Assembly (NCBI RefSeq): GCF_042654525.1
Contig: NZ_JBHSGP010000005.1
Coordinates: 62,001 to 126,000 of the forward strand
Direction: 5' to 3'
Length of the DNA stretch: 64,000 nucleotides
DNA from: Geojedonia litorea
GTDB taxonomy: Bacteria > Bacteroidota > Bacteroidia > Flavobacteriales > Flavobacteriaceae
The stretch's first letter is position 1. Every line of letters begins with the position of its first letter. Shown here in pieces: positions 1 to 9,141 of the stretch. Both the position numbers and the translations under genes were made by a program. The notes beneath the pieces are model-generated. The model was not told the origin of the DNA, did not search any database, and saw only the letters and a program-made list of their open reading frames with translations.

Positions 1-197
1 TTGAGCATATTTATTTGGCAGGTACAGTAGCTTCCATTTGCATTGATTCTACGGGCAGGTCTGCGGTAGAAAGAGGATTTAAAGTTACAATGTTATCAGA
101 TTGTATTTCGAGTCGAACAGTGTTTGAGAAGGATTTCTTTTTTGACAATATATTTCCCTTGTATGCCGACTCTTGTCTCTCAGGGGCATTGATTTAG
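1..197 (+). CDS. Isochorismatase-like cysteine hydrolase, 3' end only
   Basis: This is the C-terminal part of a reading frame that enters from the left edge (in frame from base 3) and stops at 195-197. The visible residues read EHIYLAGTVASICIDSTGRS, then GFKVTMLSDCISSRT and NIFPLYAD. This matches the end of isochorismatase-fold cysteine hydrolases, where the Cys of the ASIC motif is the nucleophile and the SDC...RT segment follows. These enzymes hydrolyse amides or vinyl ethers of small molecules, and the substrate here cannot be inferred. The last residues (SCLSGALI) look less conserved than the rest. The next gene starts 26 bases downstream on the same strand. The family call is fairly secure; the function is not. 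Confidence 0.6.
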   Translation, partial: EHIYLAGTVASICIDSTGRSAVERGFKVTMLSDCISSRTVFEKDFFFDNIFPLYADSCLSGALI

Positions 198-223
198 TTA
201 CTTCAATTTTTCTTAATAGCAGA

Positions 224-1447
224 ATGGATAATAATTACTTAAGTATTGAAATTCAAAATAGATTAATTGAAGAATTGACCTCAACTAATAGAGAGTTAAA
301 ACTCATCAATACTTTTGCTACATTAATTCATGAAAGTAAGTCTACCAATGATATTGTACTAAATCTTTATAAGTATTTTAAATCACACTTCGGTTTTAAT
401 AATTGCAATATTTATTTGTCTAAAGAAGAGCATGAAATTCAAGCTTTTTATAAAGTAAAAGGGAATGAAACTAACGATCAAGAGTTGTTTTGCCAAAAAG
501 TTCCCTTTGGGGATATAGAACCCATTGTTGATAAAGTTGCTACATCAAAATCTCCAGAAAAGTATAAAACAATATCAAATAGTGATAATTCTGAACATGG
601 TTTTGGTACTACTTATTCTAAAATCGGAATACCCATGTTGCATCATGAGGAGGAAGTCATTGGGGTAATGGTTTTTGAGCACACAATACACGATTTTTTT
701 CAAGAATCCCAAATCAAAACGTTATCAACTATAGCTGCAATTGCTGCAACAAAAATTATTCAAACACAACATTTTGAGAAAATTGAAAGGTATCAATCGC
801 AGTTAGAAGAATATGTGCACATTGTCTCACATGATTTAAAATCGCCATTACGATCGATTAATGCTCTGGTGCATTGGATCAAAGAAGATAATGAGTCATC
901 ACTAGATGTTGAAACTTTAAAAAATTTAAATTTAATTGATGGTATTTTAATGCATATGGATAATTTAATTGCGAGAACATTAAATTATTCTAAACTAGAT
1001 TATGAAAATTCTTCAGAGGAAAAAGTAGATTGCCAAATCCTTGTGCAAGAATTAATTAAAACAATTTATATTCCAGAACATATTAAGGTTAATATAGATT
1101 CAAAACTTCCTATATGCATTGGGGATAGAACTAAATTTACCCAAATTTTCCAAAATTTAATTGAAAATGCTATTAAGTTTATAGATAAACCCAAGGGCAC
1201 CATTAATATCAATGTAAATGAAGCACCAAAACATCATGTGTTCTCAATAAAAGACAATGGTGTTGGCATTAATGAAAAGTATCATCATAAAATATTTGAA
1301 ATATTTCAATCCTTGAGTACTAAAAAAGTTTCGTCTGGGGTTGGTTTGTCAATAGTTAAAAAACTAGTAAGCTTTTACGATGGTCGTATTTGGCTAGAAA
1401 GTACTGAAGGCCTAGGTTCTACATTTTATTTCTCTCTAAAGAAATAA
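224..1447 (+). CDS. GAF-domain sensor histidine kinase
   Basis: A soluble sensor kinase of 407 residues. I chose the ATG at 224 (MDNNYLSIEIQ) because upstream in-frame codons overlap the preceding gene. Residues about 25-180 look like a GAF domain. A dimerisation/phosphoacceptor helix follows with IVSHDLKSPLRSI, in which His203 is the expected phosphorylation site. The ATPase domain shows an N box (FQNLIENAIKF, Asn315), a G1 box (DNGVGI, Asp344) and a G2 box (GVGLSIVKKL). No membrane segment is seen, so it probably senses a cytoplasmic signal or ligand. No receiver domain and no response regulator lie beside it, so it is an orphan kinase. It converges with nudK. Kinase call certain; signal unknown. 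Confidence 0.9.
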   Translation: MDNNYLSIEIQNRLIEELTSTNRELKLINTFATLIHESKSTNDIVLNLYKYFKSHFGFNNCNIYLSKEEHEIQAFYKVKGNETNDQELFCQKVPFGDIEPIVDKVATSKSPEKYKTISNSDNSEHGFGTTYSKIGIPMLHHEEEVIGVMVFEHTIHDFFQESQIKTLSTIAAIAATKIIQTQHFEKIERYQSQLEEYVHIVSHDLKSPLRSINALVHWIKEDNESSLDVETLKNLNLIDGILMHMDNLIARTLNYSKLDYENSSEEKVDCQILVQELIKTIYIPEHIKVNIDSKLPICIGDRTKFTQIFQNLIENAIKFIDKPKGTININVNEAPKHHVFSIKDNGVGINEKYHHKIFEIFQSLSTKKVSSGVGLSIVKKLVSFYDGRIWLESTEGLGSTFYFSLKK

Positions 1448-1485
1448 ACCAATTTAAAATTTCTAAATTCAACTCGACAGTGAGG

Positions 1486-2067
1486 TTAGGAATAAAACAT
1501 ATGAATTTTGGTATGCTGTAAAAGCATTATGGTTTTTGCGTCTTTAATGTCTCCTTTGGCAATCATATCATAAGCCATTTCAAAATTTAACTCAATTACT
1601 TCAATGTCTTCTTGTTCTTGCGTTAAACCACCACCTTCAGTGATTTTCATGCTGTCATCATATTCAGCAATAAAAAAATGAAGGATCTCGGTCACGGCAC
1701 CTGGCGACATATAGGCTTCAAATATTTTTTTAGCGTTTTTGATTTGATAACCCGTTTCTTCCAAAGCTTCTTTTTTAATACAATCTTCAGGATGATCCTT
1801 GTCGAGCAAACCGGCGCAGCATTCGATCATCATCCCGTTTTTGTTTCCATTAATAAATGTTGGTAACCTAAATTGTTTGGTAAGAATTATAGTTTTCTTT
1901 TTTGTGTTGTAAAGTAGAATTGCAGCTCCATTGCCACGATCATAAGCTTCCCTAACCTGAGTTTGCCAAGTGTTATCACGCTTTAAATAGTTATAGGTAA
2001 CTTTTAGTAGTGTATACCAATTATTTGATAAAACTTCGGTTTCCAATATTTCTACATTATTTTCCAT
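1486..2067 (-). CDS. nudK: GDP-mannose pyrophosphatase, Nudix family NudK
   Basis: This 193-residue Nudix hydrolase has the Nudix box GLLDKDHPEDCIKKEALEET followed by GY, with the metal-binding E...EExG pattern. The segments AYMSPGAVTEILHFFIAEY and KQFRLPTFINGN closely resemble E. coli NudK, which splits GDP-mannose into GMP and mannose-1-phosphate. The length is normal for NudK. It lies 15 bases downstream of the glycosidase-like lipoprotein on the same strand, so the two are probably co-transcribed. GDP-mannose is also the precursor used by gmd/fcl 47 kb away in this window; a physiological link is only an inference. Confidence 0.85.
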   Translation of the reverse strand: MENNVEILETEVLSNNWYTLLKVTYNYLKRDNTWQTQVREAYDRGNGAAILLYNTKKKTIILTKQFRLPTFINGNKNGMMIECCAGLLDKDHPEDCIKKEALEETGYQIKNAKKIFEAYMSPGAVTEILHFFIAEYDDSMKITEGGGLTQEQEDIEVIELNFEMAYDMIAKGDIKDAKTIMLLQHTKIHMFYS

Positions 2068-2082
2068 TGGTATAGTAGCGTT

Positions 2083-4482
2083 TTAGTTTTTCAGCTTTAA
2101 AATAGCAGATTTAGATTTGGTTTTAAAAGTAAAAGAATCGTCATTTTCTTCAACGCTGATTTGGGTTTTGTCAATTTCAAAAGTTTTAAAATCAGTTTTA
2201 GGAATAACAATCTCGAGTGTCCAGTTGGTATTGTCCTGCATTACTTTTAATTCTGTGACGGTTTTAGAACGATTATAGAATACTGATACCAAATTGTCAG
2301 CAATACTAACATTTTCAATAGCTGCAGAATCCCAAGAGTTTGGCATTTGGGGTTGAATGGTTACCAGTTTTTTTGAAGCCATAGGCTGAATCCCGAAAAA
2401 CTGCTGTATAATTGGGATGGCATAACCATAAATGGTCCACGCTTGCGTAATCATGCCGTAATCTGGTGATACTTCGTACATACTTCCTGGAAAAGCATAA
2501 CTAAAACTTTTGGTCATACGCTTTAGGTATTCCAAAGCTTTATCTGGATTGCCATAATTGTTTTCTGCAATAGTTAAAACACTAGTTGGTAATGTCATAA
2601 CAGCCCCAGTATATGAGAAGGATTTACTGCCTTTAAACGAACCTTCATCAGTTCCGGCTGATTCATCTCGGTCAATTCCTGTTACAAAAACGCCAAAAGG
2701 ATTTACAAACGATTCGGCTGTTTTTAATGCTTTTTTTGCTTTTTCAGGTTCGGCAATTCCCATTTCCATAGGTGTGTTGACTACCCAATTATGGTGTAAT
2801 ACAAATGGCTTTAATGTTTTTGAAGGATTAGCTAAAATACCTTGTTTGGTTTGACGTAATTCTTTAACCGCCCAAGGTTTATTAAGGGTGTCTGCTCGAA
2901 TTATAGCGTCATCAATTAAATGAAGTGCTTGTGTATCTGTTCCTATAAAATCGGCGTAGGAATTAAAGTCTTCCGACCAAAATTCAGTATTTATTTTAGC
3001 TTTAAGTTGATTGGCCAAATCTTTATAGGTTTTTGAAAGTTGAGTTTTACCTAATTCAGAAGCCATTTTTGAAGCATCATCAAAAGCTCGCTGGGTATAA
3101 ACAGCCACATCAATCATTTCAGAATCCAAACCATGAATTTCCATCATACCAAATCCGTCAGGAAATAGATTTCGATTTTCGTCATTTTCATTCATCAGCC
3201 ATTCCAGTCCTTTTTGAATCGTTGGAAAATATGTGTTTAAAAAATTGATGTCGCCATTCCATTTGTAGATTTCCCAAATTAACGAAGCAAATTGAGGCGT
3301 TTCATTGATGTTGCCTGGATTAAAAACTGCTCCATTGCTTGACATTTCATGGATAATTCGGCCATTACCATTAACGGCATTGGATACGCTGTCCAATAAC
3401 TGTATGGTACTATAAACGGCATCTTTCTGACCAATGGCCATGTAACCTTTGAGAGCATATTCACTGTCTACACCAAACCACCAAGGGTAGTCAGGAATTC
3501 CGGCTGCGATACCAGTTCCAATTTCTGGAACGGTTCTTACCAACCAATCACAATTGTACTTTAGCCATTCAAATGCTTGTTGAATGTTTTTATCTGGAAT
3601 AGTCAATTTGGATTGTTTTGCTAATGTTTTGTAGCGTTCTTGTTTTGAAATAAATTTAGATGCAATACTATCTTTTATAGTTTTAAAAGTATTTATGGCA
3701 TCAGATTCTGATGTATATGAACCGGCAATAACATAATTTACCACATGGGTTTCACCAGTAGCTAGTAAAATTTCATGTTCTAAACTATTGGATGAGGTGT
3801 TTTTTTCTGTTTGTAGCTGCTTTGTTTTAGATTTATCACTAAACTCTAAACCTCCACCAAAAACCGTAAACCAAGGATTTAAGCTGTCTTTTATTATCCA
3901 AACTTGGTTAAGGTCATCGAAGATGCCTTTATCTTTTCCATCAAACATTTGAGTGCGTTCACCAAGCCAAGTTGGACGTAAATCGGAATGACCAGTAAAT
4001 TTTAGCTTCATTTTTCTTTTGTCTCCCAGATTTTTAATGATAAGTTGAATCACTATGCCTTGATCATTGTCAGGTACAAATTGCCAACGCTCAATTTCAA
4101 TGCGTTTCTCATCCCATGAAAAACTGTGCTTGTTAACAAATGGATAATTGGTAAAACGGTTGGCTTTATTAAGTTTTAATGTATCCAAGGTATCAAATAC
4201 TTCAATGTCAAACCCATCCATAAGTTTTATGGGATGATTCCATATACCGCCCATTTCGCCTTTAATATGCCAACCCAAATCTGGAAAACTACCATCCTGA
4301 TGTCCTACCATATATACTCTATTTCCCGCAGTTACATAAGGTGAATTTAAATACTCGGGCTTGCCAACTATTGATGGGCTTTGAGTGCTTAAAGTTTCGA
4401 AGTTTGATGTTGCATCACGCTTACAGCTCATTAGGATCATTAATATCAATATGATGAAACAGAATGAGGAATATTTTTTCAT
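2083..4482 (-). CDS. Glycogen-debranching-like (alpha/alpha)6 glycosidase lipoprotein
   Basis: A 799-residue protein with an N-terminal lipoprotein signal (FIILILMILMSC, acylated Cys20), so it is probably anchored in the outer or inner membrane facing the periplasm. An N-terminal beta-rich region (about 40-290) is followed by a helical barrel-like region containing PWWFGVDSEYALKGYMAIGQ, GFGMMEIHGLD and a Trp-rich SEDFNSYADFIG stretch. This pattern is typical of the amylo-alpha-1,6-glucosidase/GH63-like six-hairpin glycosidases annotated in Bacteroidota as glycogen debranching proteins. It probably trims alpha-linked oligosaccharides; the exact linkage cannot be read from sequence. It is the upstream gene of a pair with nudK. 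Fold family fairly sure; substrate open. Confidence 0.65.
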   Translation of the reverse strand: MKKYSSFCFIILILMILMSCKRDATSNFETLSTQSPSIVGKPEYLNSPYVTAGNRVYMVGHQDGSFPDLGWHIKGEMGGIWNHPIKLMDGFDIEVFDTLDTLKLNKANRFTNYPFVNKHSFSWDEKRIEIERWQFVPDNDQGIVIQLIIKNLGDKRKMKLKFTGHSDLRPTWLGERTQMFDGKDKGIFDDLNQVWIIKDSLNPWFTVFGGGLEFSDKSKTKQLQTEKNTSSNSLEHEILLATGETHVVNYVIAGSYTSESDAINTFKTIKDSIASKFISKQERYKTLAKQSKLTIPDKNIQQAFEWLKYNCDWLVRTVPEIGTGIAAGIPDYPWWFGVDSEYALKGYMAIGQKDAVYSTIQLLDSVSNAVNGNGRIIHEMSSNGAVFNPGNINETPQFASLIWEIYKWNGDINFLNTYFPTIQKGLEWLMNENDENRNLFPDGFGMMEIHGLDSEMIDVAVYTQRAFDDASKMASELGKTQLSKTYKDLANQLKAKINTEFWSEDFNSYADFIGTDTQALHLIDDAIIRADTLNKPWAVKELRQTKQGILANPSKTLKPFVLHHNWVVNTPMEMGIAEPEKAKKALKTAESFVNPFGVFVTGIDRDESAGTDEGSFKGSKSFSYTGAVMTLPTSVLTIAENNYGNPDKALEYLKRMTKSFSYAFPGSMYEVSPDYGMITQAWTIYGYAIPIIQQFFGIQPMASKKLVTIQPQMPNSWDSAAIENVSIADNLVSVFYNRSKTVTELKVMQDNTNWTLEIVIPKTDFKTFEIDKTQISVEENDDSFTFKTKSKSAILKLKN

Positions 4483-4631
4483 AAGACATTGAAATTAAAA
4501 TGGCAGGAAACGAAATTAGGCTTTTTCAAGTTTAAATTCAAAATGAATAGGCTTTTGCTGAATTTAATTCGGTCTTAAAAAAACGAAACGAATTAACTTG
4601 AAACAATGCAATGATAACTATTTAAATTTTG

Positions 4632-4640
4632 TAAATTTGC
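4632..4640 (+). promoter_or_regulatory. -7 box upstream of pyrG
   Basis: TAAATTTGC matches the Bacteroidota -7 consensus TAnnTTTG and ends 19 bases before the pyrG ATG. A TTG at the ideal -33 distance was not seen; the nearest clear one (4598-4600) is 31 bases upstream. Confidence 0.5.
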
Positions 4641-4659
4641 CTGCGTTTAACAGCGCATC

Positions 4660-6303
4660 ATGAGTACGACCACAAAATATATTTTTGTTACCGGTGGGGT
4701 AACATCGTCACTAGGGAAAGGGATTATTGCAGCTTCTCTGGCAAAACTTCTACAAGCACAAGGCTATAAGACTACAATTCAAAAATTAGATCCCTATATC
4801 AATGTGGATCCAGGAACCTTAAACCCTTACGAACATGGAGAATGTTATGTAACAGATGATGGCGCTGAAACCGATTTGGATTTAGGGCATTACGAGCGTT
4901 TTTTAAACGTTCCAACAAGTCAATCTAATAATGTTACTACTGGGCGCATTTATCAAAGTGTTATTGAGAAGGAACGTCGTGGTGAATTTTTAGGGAAAAC
5001 AGTTCAGGTCATTCCACATATTACCGATGAAATCAAAGAACGCATACAAATATTAGGTAAATCTGGAGAATTTGATATTGTAATCACAGAGATAGGAGGT
5101 ACTGTTGGTGATATCGAATCCTTGCCTTATGTAGAGGCTGTACGTCAAATGCGCTGGGATTTGGGCAAACATAATGCCTTGGTTATTCATTTAACCCTAA
5201 TTCCGTTTTTATCGGCAGCAGGTGAACTGAAGACTAAACCTACACAGCACAGTGTAAAAACATTAATGGAAAGTGGAGTACAGGCCGATATTTTAGTGTG
5301 TAGAACAGAGCACGAACTACCAGAAGATTTACGATCTAAATTGGCATTGTTTTGTAATGTTAGAGAAGAAGCCGTTATTCAAGCCATTGATGCTTCAACC
5401 ATCTATGACGTACCAAACCTAATGCTTTCTCAAGGATTGGATAAAGTGGTGCTTAAAAAGTTGAATTTGGAAAGTTCAGAACCTGATTTAACCCAATGGA
5501 ACCAGTTTTTAGGACGTCACAAGAACCCTAAAGGAGAAGTAACAATTGGTTTAATTGGGAAGTATGTAGAATTGCAAGATTCCTATAAATCTATTTTGGA
5601 AGCCTTTATTCATGCAGGTGCCGAAAACGAAGTGAAAGTTAAAGTAGAATCTATTCATTCTGAATATTTAACTGAAAAAAATGCGGCCAAAAAGTTGCAA
5701 CACCTTCATGGCGTTGTAGTGGCACCCGGCTTTGGAGAACGTGGAATTGAAGGTAAAATTGAAGCGGTACGTTTTGTACGTGAACAAAATATTCCATTTT
5801 TTGGAATTTGTTTAGGGATGCAAATGGCAGTTATTGAATATTCTAGAAATGTGCTAGGTCTTTCTGAAGCCAATTCAACCGAAATGAATCCCAATACTGA
5901 ACATCCTGTAATAGACCTTATGGAATCTCAAAAGACTATCACAGATAAAGGTGGTACTATGAGACTTGGTGCATGGGATTGTGATTTAAAAGAGGATAGT
6001 ATTGTAAAATCTGTTTATAATACATCTACCATCGCAGAGCGTCACCGTCACCGTTATGAGTTCAACAATCATTATAAAACTCAAATTGAAGACGCTGGAA
6101 TGATTGCTACAGGGATCAACCCTGATACAAAACTGGTTGAGATTATCGAAATTCCAACTCACAATTGGTTCGTTGGTGTACAATACCATCCAGAGTATAA
6201 AAGTACGGTATCTAATCCGCACCCTTTGTTTGTGGCATTTGTACAAGCCGCATTGAATTTTAAAAAAAATAAAAATAGTGTCAGTATGGCACAAAATCAA
6301 TAA
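4660..6303 (+). CDS. pyrG: CTP synthase
   Basis: Converts UTP to CTP using ATP and glutamine. The protein has 547 residues, the usual length. The N-terminal amidoligase domain begins FVTGGVTSSLGKGIIAASLA and contains DPYINVDPGTLNPYEHGE. The C-terminal class I glutamine amidotransferase domain (from about residue 290) contains FFGICLGMQ with nucleophile Cys384, and the His510/Glu512 pair in YHPEY. It starts a + strand run with yidC 60 bases downstream, an order common in Flavobacteriaceae. A -7 box lies just upstream. Nothing is missing. Confidence 0.98.
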   Translation: MSTTTKYIFVTGGVTSSLGKGIIAASLAKLLQAQGYKTTIQKLDPYINVDPGTLNPYEHGECYVTDDGAETDLDLGHYERFLNVPTSQSNNVTTGRIYQSVIEKERRGEFLGKTVQVIPHITDEIKERIQILGKSGEFDIVITEIGGTVGDIESLPYVEAVRQMRWDLGKHNALVIHLTLIPFLSAAGELKTKPTQHSVKTLMESGVQADILVCRTEHELPEDLRSKLALFCNVREEAVIQAIDASTIYDVPNLMLSQGLDKVVLKKLNLESSEPDLTQWNQFLGRHKNPKGEVTIGLIGKYVELQDSYKSILEAFIHAGAENEVKVKVESIHSEYLTEKNAAKKLQHLHGVVVAPGFGERGIEGKIEAVRFVREQNIPFFGICLGMQMAVIEYSRNVLGLSEANSTEMNPNTEHPVIDLMESQKTITDKGGTMRLGAWDCDLKEDSIVKSVYNTSTIAERHRHRYEFNNHYKTQIEDAGMIATGINPDTKLVEIIEIPTHNWFVGVQYHPEYKSTVSNPHPLFVAFVQAALNFKKNKNSVSMAQNQ

Positions 6304-6363
6304 TGGAGAGCATTTTGATAAATTAACGTATTTACGCCCTACATAAAAGGGACACTTAAACAC

Positions 6364-8274
6364 ATGGAAGAAAAAAAATTTGATCTGAATTCCACTATAG
6401 GCTTTGTCCTTATTTTTGGAATTATTTTATACATGTTTTGGCAAAATCAACCCACGCCAGAACAATTAGCAGAACAGGAAAAGGCGAAACAAGAGCAGGT
6501 AGAGGCTGAAAAAAAAGCAGATACTAGTAAAAATCAAGAAGAGACTTTTGTAAGCTCTAGTGAAGATTTTAGTAATGCTTCGGTGTCTGATTCTACGCAA
6601 TTAGTTAGTTTGCAAAACAAATTGGGTGCTTTTGCTTATGCATCAACCTTGCCTTCTGCAACAGATACAGAAACTTTAATAGAAACCGATGTACTGTCAC
6701 TTAAATTCAGTAACAAGGGCGGTTATCTGTCAGAAGTTAAATTGAAGAATTATGTGAATTACGATTCGATTCCTATCTATATAATAAAAGATGGTAATGC
6801 ACTTTTCAATATTAATTTTGCAACTACAGACAACAGAATACTAAATACTCAAGATTTATATTTTCAGCCTACGATTACCAAAAACGGAGACCTAACCATA
6901 GTTTCCATGAAATTGAAGGTGTCAGAATCTAAATTTTTGGAATACCGCTATGAGCTTAAGCCCGATGATTACATGTTCGATTTTACAATTCGATCACAAG
7001 GCTTAAATGATATCATTAATGGCTCTCAAGAAGTTACTTTAGATTGGAGATTGAAAACGTATCGTAATGCCAAAAGTATTTCGTACGAAAACAGATACAC
7101 CGAAGTAGTATTTGAATATGAAGATGGTAAAGATGATTATTTAGGTCAGCAAGCAGTAACTGACGACCAAGCAAATGATGTTACTTACGTGGCTTATAAA
7201 CAGCACTTCTTTACTTCAATTTTATTAGCTGATTCACCGTTTAAAACGGCAAGTTTAGAATCAAGAAACTTGGTAGAAGATGAAGAAATAGATACAGTAT
7301 TTACCAAAACATTTGCTACTAAATTACCTTTAGAGCTTCAAGGTGGTGAGCTGAACAAATCAATGGACTGGTATTATGGTCCTAGTGATTACAAAATTCT
7401 TAATGGTTACAACAGAAATTTAGATGAAATAGTGCCTTTAGGTTGGGGTATTTTTGGCTGGATTAACCGCTACGTCTTCATTCCATTATTTGGGTTTTTA
7501 AGTTCATTTTTACCTTACGGATTGGCCATCGTTTTCATGACCATATTAGTTAGAATTCTCATGTCTCCGGTTACTTATAAATCGTATGTTTCTCAGGCCA
7601 AAATGAAGGTGTTAAAACCTGAAATCACTGAAATTTCAGAGAAGTATAAGGACAATCCAATGAAGAGACAACAAGAAACCATGGCGCTTTATAGTAAAGC
7701 TGGAGCTAGCCCAATGGCAGGTTGTTTACCTGCTTTGATGCAACTTCCGGTGTTCTATGCCCTTTTTCAGTTTTTTCCTTCAGCATTTGATTTACGTCAA
7801 AAAAGTTTCTTGTGGGCCGAAGATTTATCGTCTTATGATACCATTGCGAAACTTCCGTTTCATATTCCGTTTTATGGAGATCACGTAAGTTTATTTCCAA
7901 TTTTGGCATCGATCGCCATTTTTATCTACATGAAAATGACAACAGGCCAACAAATGGCATCACAACCAACCCAAGAAGGCATGCCAGATATGGGCAAAAT
8001 GATGAAATATATGATTTATTTCTCACCCATTATGATGTTGTTCTTCTTTAACAACTATGCCTCTGGATTGAGTTTATATTATTTTGTGTCTAACATGATT
8101 ACCATTGGTATTATGTTAGTGATAAAAAATTATATTATCGATGAGGATAAGATCCATGCACGTATTCAAGAAAACAAAAAGAAGCCTAAAAAGCAAAACC
8201 GTTTTCAAAAGAAAATGCAGGAAATGATGGAGCAAGCTGAACAACAAAAGAAAGCACAACAAAAACGAAAATAA
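6364..8274 (+). CDS. yidC: Membrane protein insertase YidC
   Basis: Inserts proteins into the inner membrane, alone or with SecYEG. The 636-residue protein has an N-terminal membrane anchor (about residues 9-24), a large periplasmic beta domain (about 100-350), and a cluster of membrane helices from about 365 containing YGLAIVFMTILVRILMSPVT and MAGCLPALMQLPVFYALFQF, the conserved YidC/Oxa1 core. A basic tail (KKPKKQNRFQKKMQ) follows, suited to ribosome contact. It lies 60 bases downstream of pyrG, probably in one transcript, and is followed by a strong hairpin terminator at 8281-8304. Confidence 0.97.
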   Translation: MEEKKFDLNSTIGFVLIFGIILYMFWQNQPTPEQLAEQEKAKQEQVEAEKKADTSKNQEETFVSSSEDFSNASVSDSTQLVSLQNKLGAFAYASTLPSATDTETLIETDVLSLKFSNKGGYLSEVKLKNYVNYDSIPIYIIKDGNALFNINFATTDNRILNTQDLYFQPTITKNGDLTIVSMKLKVSESKFLEYRYELKPDDYMFDFTIRSQGLNDIINGSQEVTLDWRLKTYRNAKSISYENRYTEVVFEYEDGKDDYLGQQAVTDDQANDVTYVAYKQHFFTSILLADSPFKTASLESRNLVEDEEIDTVFTKTFATKLPLELQGGELNKSMDWYYGPSDYKILNGYNRNLDEIVPLGWGIFGWINRYVFIPLFGFLSSFLPYGLAIVFMTILVRILMSPVTYKSYVSQAKMKVLKPEITEISEKYKDNPMKRQQETMALYSKAGASPMAGCLPALMQLPVFYALFQFFPSAFDLRQKSFLWAEDLSSYDTIAKLPFHIPFYGDHVSLFPILASIAIFIYMKMTTGQQMASQPTQEGMPDMGKMMKYMIYFSPIMMLFFFNNYASGLSLYYFVSNMITIGIMLVIKNYIIDEDKIHARIQENKKKPKKQNRFQKKMQEMMEQAEQQKKAQQKRK

Positions 8275-8280
8275 ATTAAA

Positions 8281-8304
8281 AGCTACCTTATGGGTGGCTT
8301 TTTT
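8281..8304 (+). terminator. Rho-independent terminator after yidC
   Basis: AGCTACC (8281-8287) pairs with GGTGGCT (8293-8299) around a 5-base loop, with one G-T pair, followed directly by a run of T. It starts 7 bases after the yidC stop codon. Confidence 0.8.
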
Positions 8305-8344
8305 GGTAATACAATTTCAAATTAAAATTAACGTTAGTGGATTT

Positions 8345-9043
8345 ATGAAAACTATTAGTTTGTTATTTTTAGTTCTAGTTTCTTATACAGTTAAGGCTCA
8401 AGACATCAATCAGATGGATATAAACGGTGAGCGTCATGGAATGTGGAGAAAGAATTTTGATAAAACCAATCAACCTCGTTATGAAGGTCAGTTTGCTCAT
8501 GGAAAAGAAATAGGGCTTTTTAAATTCTATAAATTAGTAAACGGCAAGAGCGTTTTAAGTGCCACTAAAGAGTTTAATGCCGATAATGAAATTGCCATCG
8601 TCAAGTTTTTTTCCTCCACAGGGAAACTAATTAGTGAGGGTAAAATGGATGGTAAACTCTTTATTGATAAATGGACCTACTATCATAAAAAGGTCCCCAC
8701 AGTGATGTCTATTGAACATTATAATGATAAGGGGCAATTGCATGGTGAAAAGATAGTGTTTTATGAATTGGGACAGATTGCCGAAACGTCAAACTTTATT
8801 AACGGGAAACAAGAAGGCAAGGCAACTTGGTATTCAGAAAAAGGCGTTCTGATTAAGGAATTTATGTATGAAAATGATGAACTACATGGTCTATCAAAGT
8901 ACTACGACAATAAAGGACAACTCATTGCGGAAGGTGCTTATAAGCGCGGACAAAAACACGGCATTTGGAAGTATTATACCAATGGCAAATTAACTGAAGA
9001 GAAAGATTTTACAGTGACTAGTAAAAATCCTAAAAAACAATAG
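8345..9043 (+). CDS. Secreted YwqK-like (MORN-type repeat) protein
   Basis: A protein of 232 residues starting at the ATG at 8345, which gives a clean signal peptide (MKTISLLFLVLVSYTVKAQ). An upstream in-frame ATG at 8294 lies inside the yidC terminator hairpin and is rejected. The body is made of repeated beta-hairpin units of the form G-x-x-H/E-G-x-x-x-x-Y (for example HGLSKYYDNKGQLIAEGAY and HGIWKYYTNGKL), typical of the MORN-related family labelled YwqK antitoxin. The antitoxin label has little support in Bacteroidota; an exported scaffold or envelope protein is more likely. It is bounded by terminators on both sides, so it forms its own transcription unit. Confidence 0.7.
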   Translation: MKTISLLFLVLVSYTVKAQDINQMDINGERHGMWRKNFDKTNQPRYEGQFAHGKEIGLFKFYKLVNGKSVLSATKEFNADNEIAIVKFFSSTGKLISEGKMDGKLFIDKWTYYHKKVPTVMSIEHYNDKGQLHGEKIVFYELGQIAETSNFINGKQEGKATWYSEKGVLIKEFMYENDELHGLSKYYDNKGQLIAEGAYKRGQKHGIWKYYTNGKLTEEKDFTVTSKNPKKQ

Positions 9044-9073
9044 AAAACAGTAATACATTACATAACTAATTTA

Positions 9074-9106
9074 AATGGCAAGTTGAATAGCTTGCCATTT
9101 TTTATT
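9074..9106 (+). terminator. Rho-independent terminator before mnmA
   Basis: A perfect 9-bp stem, AATGGCAAG (9074-9082) and CTTGCCATT (9091-9099), with an 8-base loop and a following T-rich run. It ends the YwqK-like gene just before the mnmA promoter. Confidence 0.85.
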
Positions 9107-9109
9107 TTG

Positions 9110-9118
9110 TAATTTTGC
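9110..9118 (+). promoter_or_regulatory. -7 box upstream of mnmA
   Basis: TAATTTTGC matches TAnnTTTG and lies 23 bases before the TTG start codon. Possible -33 TTG triplets are at 9092-9094 (15-base spacing) and 9083-9085 (24-base spacing); both overlap the terminator hairpin. Confidence 0.5.
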
Positions 9119-9141
9119 AAAATTAAATCATTAAGGCAATT

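Noticed and set aside
5986..6363. Antisense frame opposite the end of pyrG
   Set aside because: pyrG is complete and certain over this interval.
8294..8344. Upstream start of the YwqK-like gene at 8294
   Set aside because: It lies inside the yidC terminator hairpin and would destroy the signal peptide that begins at 8345.
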